Source: Candidatus Moraniibacteriota bacterium
GTDB taxonomy: Bacteria > Patescibacteriota > Minisyncoccia > Moranbacterales > UBA1568
DNA length: 64,000 nt
Reading direction: 5' to 3'
NCBI GenBank assembly: GCA_018499985.2
Contig: JAHBAT020000003.1
Span: 1 to 64,000, forward strand
Shown here: positions 46,733 through 56,359 of the stretch, one piece after another
How positions within the stretch are numbered: the first letter of the stretch is position 1
How the letters are laid out: each line of letters starts with the position of its first letter
Translations under genes and position numbers: made by a program
The notes under the pieces: generated by a model
What the model was told of the DNA's origin: nothing
What the model saw: the letters and a program-made list of their open reading frames with translations, nothing else
The model's database searches: none

Positions 46733-47887
46733 ATGAAACTCATTTGCACACAAGAAAATCTCACCCAAGCCCTCAATGCTCTTGATCGAGTAGTGGGAAA
46801 ACAAAGCTCTTTGCCAATACTCAGTAACTTTCTTTTTGAGTCAGAAAATGGAAGGTTAAAAATATCTGCTACAAATCTAGAGATAGGTATTATAGTTTTT
46901 GTAGGAGCAAAAATTGAAAAAGAAGGTAAGTTTGCCGTGCCAGCACGTATACTCTCTCAGTTTGTACAGAATTTACCCCAAGGAGAGGTTTTGGAGCTTG
47001 AACTAAAGGATGGGCAGCTTTTACTAAAGAGTGGTAGTTCAGATATGAAAATAAAGGTTTTGGATGGTAAGGATTTTCCTATTATCCCTACATTTAAAAA
47101 AGAATACCCAGTTATTTTATTAGCTCAACCAATTAAACAGGCGCTTTCGAGACTTCTTTTTTGTGCAAGTAATAATGAATCCCGTATAGAGCTAACAGGC
47201 GCTCAGTTCCTTTTTGAAGAAAAGCAGCTTTCTATCGCAGCAACAGATAGTTTTCGTCTTGCTGAAGAGGTTTTGAAATACAATCAAGCTAAAGAGAGTA
47301 TTTTAAATGGAGAAGAAAGTAAGAGTCTTATTATTCCAATTAACACACTACAAGAAATATCAAGATCCATAACACCTGAAGTAGAAGAGCTGAAAGTAGC
47401 AATTGAAGAACATCAGCTTTTTTTTGAAATTGATAATGTGCAAATTGTTTCACGTATTATTAACGGGCGTTTCCCTGATTATAAACAAATTATCCCAAAA
47501 GAGTTTCTTTTAAGGGTAGCTTTAGAGAAAGAGGCTCTTATTCGCTCACTAAAGATAGCAAGTACTCTTTCAGCTTATAATACTGGTGAAATTGCTCTTA
47601 TCTTCAATCCAGAAGAAGAAAACTGTACAGTAATCTCTAAATCACAAGAAATTGGAGAAAATAGCAGTGTCTTAATGGGAGATTTTTTGAAAGGAGCAGG
47701 CCCACTGACACTTATTTTTAATCCGCGGTATCTTTTAGAGGGATTGAGCGCCTTTTCTTCAAAGAAGATAGTTTTTTCTGCTAATACCTCATCAAGCCCA
47801 GCTACTTTTGAGGCGTTAGAGGAAAATGAAGAAAACAAAGCGGAATACGTCTATGTGATGATGCCTATTCGTAAGGAGTATGCGTAA
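46733..47887 (+). CDS. dnaN: DNA polymerase III beta subunit (sliding clamp)
   Basis: LDRVVGKQSSLPILSNFLFE, NGRFPDYKQIIP, C-terminal YVMMPIR. Confidence 0.97.
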   Translation: MKLICTQENLTQALNALDRVVGKQSSLPILSNFLFESENGRLKISATNLEIGIIVFVGAKIEKEGKFAVPARILSQFVQNLPQGEVLELELKDGQLLLKSGSSDMKIKVLDGKDFPIIPTFKKEYPVILLAQPIKQALSRLLFCASNNESRIELTGAQFLFEEKQLSIAATDSFRLAEEVLKYNQAKESILNGEESKSLIIPINTLQEISRSITPEVEELKVAIEEHQLFFEIDNVQIVSRIINGRFPDYKQIIPKEFLLRVALEKEALIRSLKIASTLSAYNTGEIALIFNPEEENCTVISKSQEIGENSSVLMGDFLKGAGPLTLIFNPRYLLEGLSAFSSKKIVFSANTSSSPATFEALEENEENKAEYVYVMMPIRKEYA

Positions 47888-48185
47888 TCTAGAAGATCTT
47901 CTTGCTCAAAAGAAAAAACCACAAAAAAAGAAAGAACTTGATGAAAAAACAATTTTTTTTGTTTTTTTAAAGGTGATTCAAGAGCTTTACGGCACAAGAG
48001 GAGAAGAAAGCTTGAGACCACTAAGAGTTTTTGAAAAAAAGATCTATGTACGACCAGAATCTTCATTGTGGGCAAATGAGATTTTTCTACAGAAAGAAAA
48101 GTTACTAAAAAATACAAACCTTCTTTTGGAAGGAGAGTATCTAGAGGATATTATTCTGACACAAAGAGACTTTGAGAAGTCTTAA
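47880..48185 (+). CDS. DUF721/DciA-like protein
   Basis: KKIYVRPESSLWANEIFLQKEKLLKNTNLLLEGEYLEDIIL resembles the DUF721 core; overlaps the dnaN 3' end. Confidence 0.55.
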   Translation: MRNLEDLLAQKKKPQKKKELDEKTIFFVFLKVIQELYGTRGEESLRPLRVFEKKIYVRPESSLWANEIFLQKEKLLKNTNLLLEGEYLEDIILTQRDFEKS

Positions 48186-50764
48186 AAACTCACACTAACA
48201 TCTTTACTGTCAGTAGTGGTGTTGCCGTTATCATCTTCAAGCTCGGCCTTAATGGTGATAGTGCGGTTATTTTTTGAGTTTGGAATATCGTAATCTGTAG
48301 AGTAGGGCTTACTAGTGACACTTTTGATAGTGTCCCCATCCACTGAATAGGTGACTTTTTTAATACCGTACGGAGCATCAGTTTTGACACTCAGTTTGAG
48401 GGTAGAAGAGTTTGTAGAAGAAGGAATATCAAGCTTTAAGTCGGGTTCAAAATTGTCAAAATCACCCTTCTCACATTCTTTGGTAGGTACATTTCCTGAA
48501 GAGGATTTATCTTTATTATCTGATTTTTCGTACCATTTCTTAACACTTTCCTCCCAGTTTTTGTATTGCCCATCACTCTCGGGCTTATCTGGAATTGGTC
48601 CACGTGGATCGCGACGGTCAATGTAGTGGAGGATATCATGAACACTAACAAAGTCTTTCTTTTTTACTTTATCGTCAGGGCAGTATTTATTCGCTAAACA
48701 ATAAGTATCTTTTCCTGGAATTTCACAAACTTTGAGGTCTTTTTCTTCATCAAGCTTTCCAGAAAGCATCGGCTTATCTGTTTTGTTTTCACCTTCTCCG
48801 ATCTCATCTTCTGGTTTATATTCAGGAAACTTCTCAATAGAATAATTTGAAAGAGCCTTATCCATGAATTTTCTCCAAATAGGCGCTGCTACATTGACAC
48901 CATCAGCGCCTTCCTTCATGGGACTATTGTCGTTATTACCAGCCCAGACACCAACAGCAAGATTTGGAGTATAGCCCATAGTCCAGCCATCACGAAACTC
49001 ATTGGTGGTGCCGGTTTTGGCTGCTACCTGACGATTAGAGAAGGCTAGGGGAGAATTCTCTCCAAATACCCATGCACGATTCTCGTTATTAGAAAGGATA
49101 GAATCGAGCATAGCAACGTATTTCTCCTCCACAACTCTCTCACCAGGCTTTTCTTGATATTCTTCAAGGATATTACCGCTCGCATCTTCAATTTTTAGGA
49201 TAGAGGTTTTTTCATGACGCACTCCACCAGTAGCAAGGGTGCTGTAGGCATTTACATGATCAAGGAGCTGTACTTCGCCTCCTCCCAAAACAAGGGAAAG
49301 GCCGACTCTGTCAGGATCATTTAGACCTTGAATACCAAGATCTTTAGCAAGCTTGATAGAATCTTTAACACCCACGAGGTACAGTGTTTTAACAGCGGGG
49401 ATGTTTAATGAGCCACCAAGGGCTTTTTTCATACTGATAGGCCCATTAAACTCACCATTGTAGTTGAGTGGCTTGTAGACCTTGCCATCATTGGTATCAA
49501 ACTCTGTCTCGGTGTCATAGAGCATGGTTTCTGGGAGGTAACCTTTGGTAAAGGCGGTGAGATAGACATACGGCTTAAAGGATGAGCCCGGCTGTCTATT
49601 TCTTATGGCTACATTGACCTGACCATCAATAGAGGTATCAAAGTAATCTTTTGAGCCAACCATAGCCAAAATCTGTCCATTTTTTGGATCCATAGCTACA
49701 AGTGCGGCATTGGAAGCTTTCCATGTGCCGTTGTTTTTTGAGCCCTCTCGCACTGCTTCCTCAGCTGCTTGTTGTTTATCCCAATCAAGAGTGGTAATCA
49801 CTTTGTACCCCCCTTGTTCTATAGACTGATCGCCGTACTTCTCTTGGAGATAATCCTTGATATACATGACAAAGTGAGGGGCTGCAATAATGTCTTTTTG
49901 AGGGAGAATTTTTTTTAAGGTATCGGTCTCTATAGCTTGCTTGGCTTGCTCATCGGTAATATAGCCAAGTTTGGCCATTTGTTTTAAGGCGTACTCTTTG
50001 CGAGCAGTGAGGCGTTCTGGACGGCTTCCGTAGGGTGAATAGTAGGCGGTACCCCGTGGTAATGAAGCAAGAAGAGCGGCTTCATCAAGAGTGAGTTCTT
50101 TGGCTGACTTACCAAAGTAGGTGCGACTCGCCGCTTCGATACCATAGGCATTTTGACCATAAGGGATCTCATTTAAGTACATGGCGAGTATCTCATCCTT
50201 AGTGAAAAGAGTTTCTATTTCAATAGAAAGAATAGCTTCTTTTATCTTACGAGTAACAGTACGTTCATTGGAAAGGAGGGAGTTTTTGACAAACTGTTGA
50301 GTGATAGTAGAGCCGCCCTGGGCTGCATCAAGGGTGATGATGTCTTTGAGGGCAGCCCGAAGAATAGCTGTGGGCTTAAGGCCAAAATGGTGATAAAAAT
50401 CCTGATCTTCGAGAGAGATTGTGGCAAAGCGCACAATTTCAGGTATTTGATCAAAAGGAATAACGGTACGCTTTTCTTCGCCGTGCAATTCATAAAGAAG
50501 GTGATTGCCGGTACGATCGTAAATTTTGGTTGATTCCGCAACAAATCGTTTATTGATATTACCTGCCTCTGGAAGGTCTTTGGCAAAGTAGAGAAACGTC
50601 CCAATTAAAATAAGGGTAAACGTAGCAAAAAGGCCAATAAAAATACGTAAAAGAAGCTTCTTGTGTCTCTCTATCCAAGAAGGAAGCTTAAAGGAAAATG
50701 TTTTTTTGGATGAGACGGATTCTTCGCTAAAATGAACCCGACGTTTTCTTTTAAATAGAGCCAT
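48182..50764 (-). CDS. Class A penicillin-binding protein with C-terminal Ig-like extension
   Basis: EDQDFYHHFGLKPTAILRA, GGSTITQQFVKN, QPGSSFKPYVYLTAF, AAKTGTTNEFRDGWTMGYTP. Confidence 0.96.
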   Translation of the reverse strand: MALFKRKRRVHFSEESVSSKKTFSFKLPSWIERHKKLLLRIFIGLFATFTLILIGTFLYFAKDLPEAGNINKRFVAESTKIYDRTGNHLLYELHGEEKRTVIPFDQIPEIVRFATISLEDQDFYHHFGLKPTAILRAALKDIITLDAAQGGSTITQQFVKNSLLSNERTVTRKIKEAILSIEIETLFTKDEILAMYLNEIPYGQNAYGIEAASRTYFGKSAKELTLDEAALLASLPRGTAYYSPYGSRPERLTARKEYALKQMAKLGYITDEQAKQAIETDTLKKILPQKDIIAAPHFVMYIKDYLQEKYGDQSIEQGGYKVITTLDWDKQQAAEEAVREGSKNNGTWKASNAALVAMDPKNGQILAMVGSKDYFDTSIDGQVNVAIRNRQPGSSFKPYVYLTAFTKGYLPETMLYDTETEFDTNDGKVYKPLNYNGEFNGPISMKKALGGSLNIPAVKTLYLVGVKDSIKLAKDLGIQGLNDPDRVGLSLVLGGGEVQLLDHVNAYSTLATGGVRHEKTSILKIEDASGNILEEYQEKPGERVVEEKYVAMLDSILSNNENRAWVFGENSPLAFSNRQVAAKTGTTNEFRDGWTMGYTPNLAVGVWAGNNDNSPMKEGADGVNVAAPIWRKFMDKALSNYSIEKFPEYKPEDEIGEGENKTDKPMLSGKLDEEKDLKVCEIPGKDTYCLANKYCPDDKVKKKDFVSVHDILHYIDRRDPRGPIPDKPESDGQYKNWEESVKKWYEKSDNKDKSSSGNVPTKECEKGDFDNFEPDLKLDIPSSTNSSTLKLSVKTDAPYGIKKVTYSVDGDTIKSVTSKPYSTDYDIPNSKNNRTITIKAELEDDNGNTTTDSKDVSVSF

Positions 50765-50826
50765 AAAAGGGTGTTTTATACCCTGTATTATAGCATAAAA
50801 ATAACAAGTTGTTTCTTGGGAATTTC

Positions 50827-51810
50827 CTACAATAAAGGAAAGAGGTGCTTAAGGAGAATCAAAGAGACATCGATGCCGTCGCCCTCAACAAGTGGTTTTT
50901 CGTGCATATTGTAGTAGGGGTTGGGATTGACCTCAAGAATAACATAGGGAGTGTTTGGAGAGGCAAGATCATTGGTAATAAGGTCTAGCCCACCATAGGT
51001 AAGCCCAAGGGATTCAACAGCTTTGACGCAGGTCTTTTTGAGCTCGTTACTCATACTTGCGGTGCGTTCAATACAACGCCCACCATCAGACATATTGAGG
51101 TTGTTACGTAATTTAAAGAAAAAGTCTTTTGGCAGAACTGTCTTTAGGGTGTATCCAGCTTTGGCAAGGGTTTCTTTTGCTACAGCGTCAAGTTTTATTT
51201 CAAAACCATGGCGCCGAGTCTTATTGAAAGAGTGAATAAGGTCTTGAATAGTGTGTAGACCATCGCCCACAATGCCAGCAGGTATTTTTTCTACACAAGA
51301 AAGTACCTCGCCATTAAAAACAAGGACTCGGTATTCATTCCCGATAAACATTTCTTCAACAAGAATTTTGATATCTTCCCGGTACCCGTAGGCGCCAAGA
51401 GCGTGATTAATGGCTTCTTCTAAACCATCCTCAGAGAGGATGTTCCAGGTTACTCCTTTAGCAAGAGATCCATCGACAGGCTTGCTAATAAGCGGATAAG
51501 TGAGTTTTTTTTCTCTTACTTCGCGAAGACCATCTTCAAAAGAATGTGTGACCACGCCTTTTGGGGTGCGAATACCAACAGATTCAAGAACAAATTTGGT
51601 AATAGATTTATTTTTAGTAAGATTGCACATGCTTCGAAAAAGAGGTACCTTTCCATAGCAAAAAATAGTTTTGCCTTTATGGGTTATTTTTACGATAGGC
51701 ACTTTTTCGTGCTGGATAAGTTCGGCATGAAGTCCAAGAGAGAGGGTTTTTTTGAGAAAAGACTTATAAGCACCATGTTTTACTTTATCGATATACTGTT
51801 CAATATTCAT
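50827..51810 (-). CDS. ATP-grasp ligase (cyanophycin-synthetase/glutathione-synthase-like)
   Basis: LISKPVDGSLAKGVTWNI, ILVEEMFIGNEYRVLVFNGEVL, VILEVNPNPYYNMHEKP; ATG at 51810 preferred. Confidence 0.88.
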   Translation of the reverse strand: MNIEQYIDKVKHGAYKSFLKKTLSLGLHAELIQHEKVPIVKITHKGKTIFCYGKVPLFRSMCNLTKNKSITKFVLESVGIRTPKGVVTHSFEDGLREVREKKLTYPLISKPVDGSLAKGVTWNILSEDGLEEAINHALGAYGYREDIKILVEEMFIGNEYRVLVFNGEVLSCVEKIPAGIVGDGLHTIQDLIHSFNKTRRHGFEIKLDAVAKETLAKAGYTLKTVLPKDFFFKLRNNLNMSDGGRCIERTASMSNELKKTCVKAVESLGLTYGGLDLITNDLASPNTPYVILEVNPNPYYNMHEKPLVEGDGIDVSLILLKHLFPLL

Positions 51811-51856
51811 TATGATTTTTTGAAAAAAAGAAAAAGGGCAATTTTTTGAGAGAGAT

Positions 51857-53251
51857 CTATTTTGAAACGTCAACAAGGAATTTGAGAAGATTTTTTCTCC
51901 CAATAATAGATTTATAATCAAGACGAGAGCGATCAATAAGGGTCGGCCGAATAGGGGTGCGAGTACCATCAAGGAGCATTTCTAGCTGAATCTTTACTCG
52001 GTATGTGGTGCCGTGTGAAGAATGGATTGGTACAGTACTGACAGCATCAGGAATGTTCTCAAAGAGCTCCCAGCGCTCTTCTTTAGTAAGGTTTTTGAGT
52101 TTCTCCCAGTCAGCTTGAAGGGCTCGATATGCGCGTACCGTCTCTCCGAAACCAAGTGCTTCAGCTACCTCAAAATCAATAGATGATGAATCGGCCCCAG
52201 TATCTATCTTGGCTTCAAGAGTAATTTCTTTGTTATCTTTACCAAAAAAAGTTACCTTTTCAATTACACCAATCATTTTTTTACCAGAGATTTCTTCAAT
52301 TTCATCTTCAATTTCTCCTCCAAAAAGATTCATGCCAACACGAATACCGCGATCGGTTGTTTTGATTTTGATACCTTTGACACGATCAAGTCGCTCACGA
52401 AGACCCGAGAGATTGGCGAGCTGGATAGAGAGTCCTGGTCGAGCATTGAGTTCAATAATGACTGGACCACGCTCACGATCAAGGGCGATGTCTGCTCCAA
52501 GAAAACCGAGACCAGAAATTTTCTGGGCCTCGACAGCAATACGAAGAGTCTCCTTCCAGTAGGGAAGCTTGATACCAGAAAGCACAAGGTTGGTATCTGG
52601 TACGTATTCGATAATATTACCTTTGCCCATAATAGCGCTTGTGGTAGTGCCAGTAGCGAGGTCGATACCTACCCCGATAGCACCTTGCTGGAGATTGGCC
52701 TTGCCATCAGATGCACGCGTAGGGAGGCGTAGCATGGCCATTACAGGCACTGAGTTAAAGACAATAACGCGAATATCAGGGATACCTTTGTAGCTGTAGG
52801 GCTTAAAAAGTTTCAGAAGGGTAAGACGCTCTTCAAAAAAGGCGGTATCAGGAAGATTACTCAATGAAAAAGAGCCATCGAGAATATTTTTAATATGAAT
52901 TTTGAGATCTTCTATAGTAATGAGTGAACCATCGGCCTTTACCCAGGCATCATCGCGGCCTCGCTTGCGTGCATAGACAACAAGGATACCGCCTCCACCA
53001 AATCCACGATTAGGTTTGAGGGCAAATCCGCCAGGGAGCGTTGACCAATCAAAGGCGTCTAGTTCCTCATAGTTTTTTATTTTACCAAGCAATTTTGGTA
53101 CGGAGAGATTTTGTTTGCGAAGAATGCGCTTGCAAAGGAGTTTGTCATCCGCAATACGCATGGCCTTTTTACGGTTGAGTGGACGCACGTAATCAAGGTT
53201 ACGCGCATTCATACCAAGAAGCTTTTGACTTTTGAGAAAGAGTTCAAACAT
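51857..53251 (-). CDS. ATP-grasp (alpha-L-glutamate ligase-like) fused to retropepsin-like (RimB / Zn_protease family) domain
   Basis: GGFALKPNRGFGGGGILVV...GFLGADIALDRERGPVIIELNARPGLSIQLAN; C-terminal LEAKIDTGADSSSIDFE and SIIGRKNLL. Confidence 0.88.
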   Translation of the reverse strand: MFELFLKSQKLLGMNARNLDYVRPLNRKKAMRIADDKLLCKRILRKQNLSVPKLLGKIKNYEELDAFDWSTLPGGFALKPNRGFGGGGILVVYARKRGRDDAWVKADGSLITIEDLKIHIKNILDGSFSLSNLPDTAFFEERLTLLKLFKPYSYKGIPDIRVIVFNSVPVMAMLRLPTRASDGKANLQQGAIGVGIDLATGTTTSAIMGKGNIIEYVPDTNLVLSGIKLPYWKETLRIAVEAQKISGLGFLGADIALDRERGPVIIELNARPGLSIQLANLSGLRERLDRVKGIKIKTTDRGIRVGMNLFGGEIEDEIEEISGKKMIGVIEKVTFFGKDNKEITLEAKIDTGADSSSIDFEVAEALGFGETVRAYRALQADWEKLKNLTKEERWELFENIPDAVSTVPIHSSHGTTYRVKIQLEMLLDGTRTPIRPTLIDRSRLDYKSIIGRKNLLKFLVDVSK

Positions 53252-53263
53252 ATATGGACAGAA

Positions 53264-53920
53264 CTACAGGTGGGCAATAACCTTGCGGAAACGGATGTAT
53301 TCCGTAATGCGGAGACCAGACCATTTACCAAGAGTAAAGTTGATAATAAAGGTCAAAAGAATCAGCCATGGATGATTGAGAATAAGAATCATAAAGCCAT
53401 CCCAGCGGATAAGGGAGTATCCAATGAGAGAAATCAGGAGGGTTTCGCCGGCAAGAAAAGTAGCTGCGCGACTACCTTTTTCAATTTGGGTGGCCACAAA
53501 CTTTTCAGCCAAGGTAATCATGATAAGAAGAGGAAAGATAGAGACAGAAGCAAGGCCAGTACGCTTAAAGTGTGCTCCAATGACAAGAATAAGAAGAATG
53601 GCCAGAGCGACAATGGAAATAGTGATAGCCACGCGTGGAAGATAGAGAAGGCGGAAGCGACGAAGCATGTAGCGAGAAGCCATTCCGACAAGAATAATAC
53701 TTATAAAAATAGCAATACCATACTTCAAGCCATTTGGATCGAAAGCTAAAAGAGCAAAGGTAATAATAGAGGGCGTGTAAATACCAAAGGCTTTAATTCC
53801 AACAACCTGACGAAAAAAAGCAACAAGCGTGGCTACGACCGGAATCATCAAAAGAAGAGCAAGTGTCTGAAGTGGCACGCCCTGCTCTACTATGTACATA
53901 ACGAGAGGATGGTAGTTCAT
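53264..53920 (-). CDS. 7TM protein of the family often linked to inactive-transglutaminase/ATP-grasp loci
   Basis: Seven TM segments; QVVGIKAFGIYTPSIITFALL...LPRVAITISIV...LAGETLLISLIGY. Confidence 0.78.
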   Translation of the reverse strand: MNYHPLVMYIVEQGVPLQTLALLLMIPVVATLVAFFRQVVGIKAFGIYTPSIITFALLAFDPNGLKYGIAIFISIILVGMASRYMLRRFRLLYLPRVAITISIVALAILLILVIGAHFKRTGLASVSIFPLLIMITLAEKFVATQIEKGSRAATFLAGETLLISLIGYSLIRWDGFMILILNHPWLILLTFIINFTLGKWSGLRITEYIRFRKVIAHL

Positions 53921-53942
53921 AGGTCAAAATAGGTTTAAAAAC

Positions 53943-54437
53943 TTAATTGATATTTTCAATAATTTCCCGTCGTCGTCTTTGGGCGTGACAAAGCGCGATA
54001 GCAAGTGCATCTGCTGTATCGTCTGGTTTGGGGATTTCTTTGAGTTTCAGAAGCGCTTTTACCATTTGCTGTACCTGAGTCTTGTCCGCGCGGCCATAGT
54101 TAGTGAGGGCCTGTTTCACTTGAAGCGGCGTGTAACCGAATATACTAACACTATTTTCCTCAAGTGTCAAGAGTATAGCTCCTCTTGCCTGTGCTACAGA
54201 AATGACCGTTTTTTGGTTCTTGAAAAAGAAGAGTTCTTCTACGCCAGCTTCACTCGGTCTGTAGGTTTCAAGAATTTCCTTGATATCGCGAGAAATCTCT
54301 AAGAGGCGCTGACTCAAGGGCATTTCTTTGGGTGTACTTATGTGCCCGGAAGCAACGATAGTGGGCGCGCCCGTTTTTATATCAATGACTCCCCAGCCCA
54401 CCGTAGCGGTGCCGGGATCTATACCAAGGATACGCAT
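53943..54437 (-). CDS. ruvC: Holliday junction resolvase RuvC
   Basis: MRILGIDPGTATVGWGVID, GVEELFFFKNQKTVISVAQARG, DDTADALAIALCH. Confidence 0.97.
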   Translation of the reverse strand: MRILGIDPGTATVGWGVIDIKTGAPTIVASGHISTPKEMPLSQRLLEISRDIKEILETYRPSEAGVEELFFFKNQKTVISVAQARGAILLTLEENSVSIFGYTPLQVKQALTNYGRADKTQVQQMVKALLKLKEIPKPDDTADALAIALCHAQRRRREIIENIN

Positions 54438-54457
54438 AATGCTGACAAAACCAATAA

Positions 54458-54979
54458 TTACAGACCCAGACGATCTCTTTTAGCTAGGCGCATAATTTCA
54501 TCTTTCAGGCCATTGGGGTCACCTACCTGGCGGAAACTAATACGTTCGTTTTCAGAAGCAGTCTGTAGCAAGAGATCGCCAAAGTTGAGAACGGTCGGTA
54601 TAATGCCGTTGACACTGGTGCTAATATCTTGGATACGTGAATAGTGAACTTCACTAATGGTGCGAATAAAAAGACCCTTTTGTTCAATATTAAGAATTCT
54701 TTCATCGGTGATAATCCAAACATCAAAGTAGTAGTCAATCCAAAGCATAAAGCTATAGAGCCACATGAAAAGAAAGAAAGAGTTTTGGATAAATACCAGT
54801 ACTTTTTTACCCCCAGCATCAGTGGCTTCTGGAAAAAGAATAAGGAAAAAAGAGATACCTCCAAAAATAATAACAAAAATAACTAAAAGGAGAAAAAAAT
54901 GTGACGCCAGATTGAACCAGTGACGATGAACGACATGGAGCACTTGTTCGTTTTCTTTTTGTCCAGGAAAAGTAAGCAT
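54458..54979 (-). CDS. Membrane protein with bacterial PH-like (YdbT/bPH2) domain
   Basis: 2 TM followed by ITDERILNIEQKGLFIRTISEVHYSRIQDIS. Confidence 0.82.
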   Translation of the reverse strand: MLTFPGQKENEQVLHVVHRHWFNLASHFFLLLVIFVIIFGGISFFLILFPEATDAGGKKVLVFIQNSFFLFMWLYSFMLWIDYYFDVWIITDERILNIEQKGLFIRTISEVHYSRIQDISTSVNGIIPTVLNFGDLLLQTASENERISFRQVGDPNGLKDEIMRLAKRDRLGL

Positions 54980-54984
54980 ATTTT

Positions 54985-55239
54985 TTAGAAAGAAGTAGGA
55001 ATACCGAGTTCAGAAAATGGGAGACTAAAGAAGAGGATAGCATTAATAAAAAGGAGAATAGCTGCTACAGAGAGAAAGAAAGTTACTCCAAACAAAGCTT
55101 TTTTGCGATCGAGTGAATAGCGAAGGATATGAAAAACAACAAAAAGCGCTGCAAAAATATAGCAGAGAAAAAGAAGTGTATAGAAAAGTCCAAAAAGTGA
55201 TTGCATAGATGAATAGATATCATCTATAGTGTAGCGCAT
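54985..55239 (-). CDS. Hypothetical two-TM protein
   Basis: 84-aa ORF between ruvC-side genes and ruvB. Confidence 0.6.
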   Translation of the reverse strand: MRYTIDDIYSSMQSLFGLFYTLLFLCYIFAALFVVFHILRYSLDRKKALFGVTFFLSVAAILLFINAILFFSLPFSELGIPTSF

Positions 55240-55245
55240 TTTTGT

Positions 55246-56259
55246 CTAGCCAAGAAGTTTTTCTGCCTGCTCATCTGGCATAGGAATACCGAGGTGATCG
55301 TAGCCTTCTTTGGTCACTATACGGCCACGCGGAGTACGTGTAAGAAATCCTATTTGAATAAGATACGGTTCGTAGACATCTTCAATGGTTTGGAGCTCTT
55401 CTCCGGTTACCGCTGCTAAAGATTGAATACCAGCGGGTCCACCTTTGAATTTTTTGATAAGAGTCTCAAGCATCAATCTGTCAGTGGGCTCAAGACCAAG
55501 ATGATCAATTTCGTAGAGCGCAAGAGCCTCTTTGGCAAGATCAGCTGTAATAATCTCATTGTCATGAATCTGGGCAAAATCACGCACACGTTTTAGGATA
55601 CGATTGGCAACACGAGGAGTCTGTCTACTAGAAAGCGCAATTACTCGCGCACCGCCTTCGTCGGTCTCTATACCAAGGATACGGGCTGAGCGACTGACAA
55701 TTTTTTCGATATCTTGGCTATTGTAAAATTCGAGACGATGGGTAGAGCCAAAGCGGTTGCGTAGAGGGTTCGAAAGTGAGCCAAGGCGAGTAGTAGCTCC
55801 AATAAGAGTAAAGTGCGGAAGATCAAGTTGGATGGTGCGAGCAGCAGGCCCTTTGCCGATGATGATATCAAGCTTGTAGTCTTCCATCGCCGGATAGAGA
55901 ACTTCCTCGATGAGTTTGTTGAGACGATGAATTTCATCGATAAAGAGGACGTCGCCATCTTCAAGGTTGGTGAGAATCGAACCTAGATCACCGACTTTTT
56001 CGATGGCTGGCCCAGAAGTTACTTTGATATTCACACCCATTTCTTTGGCAATGATATGAGCGAGGGTAGTTTTACCAAGACCAGCGGACCCATAGAGGAG
56101 AACGTGGTCAATATTTTCACCGCGCTTCTTGGCTGCCTGGATAAAGATACCTAGATTTTTTTTGATTTTATCTTGACCAATATATTCAGAAAAACTCTGA
56201 GGACGAAGGGTATTATCGAGACTTTGCTCTTCAAATTCTTGAGGCGCGGTGGTGAGCAT
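55246..56259 (-). CDS. ruvB: Holliday junction helicase RuvB
   Basis: [44 protein letters not shown] at 56259 preferred because the upstream ORF extension overlaps promoter sequence. Confidence 0.97.
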   Translation of the reverse strand: MLTTAPQEFEEQSLDNTLRPQSFSEYIGQDKIKKNLGIFIQAAKKRGENIDHVLLYGSAGLGKTTLAHIIAKEMGVNIKVTSGPAIEKVGDLGSILTNLEDGDVLFIDEIHRLNKLIEEVLYPAMEDYKLDIIIGKGPAARTIQLDLPHFTLIGATTRLGSLSNPLRNRFGSTHRLEFYNSQDIEKIVSRSARILGIETDEGGARVIALSSRQTPRVANRILKRVRDFAQIHDNEIITADLAKEALALYEIDHLGLEPTDRLMLETLIKKFKGGPAGIQSLAAVTGEELQTIEDVYEPYLIQIGFLTRTPRGRIVTKEGYDHLGIPMPDEQAEKLLG

Positions 56260-56324
56260 AGGGGTATTTGGAGGCTTAAATAAAAGAAAAATATACAAAA
56301 TCAGTAAATATAGTATATCAGGAC

Positions 56325-56353
56325 TTGACAGGAATTCCAAACTCTGCTAATAT
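56325..56353 (+). promoter_or_regulatory. Consensus promoter TTGACA-N17-TAATAT
   Basis: Read directly; faces the 56360-56592 intergenic RNA. Confidence 0.75.
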
Positions 56354-56359
56354 ACTCCT

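Noticed and set aside
47444-47460. Ninth parS-like site in dnaN (TGTTTCACGTATTA)
   Set aside because: Only the left half matches; not a palindrome
53111-53749. 212-aa plus-strand ORF opposite the 7TM gene
   Set aside because: Charged low-complexity shadow of hydrophobic codons
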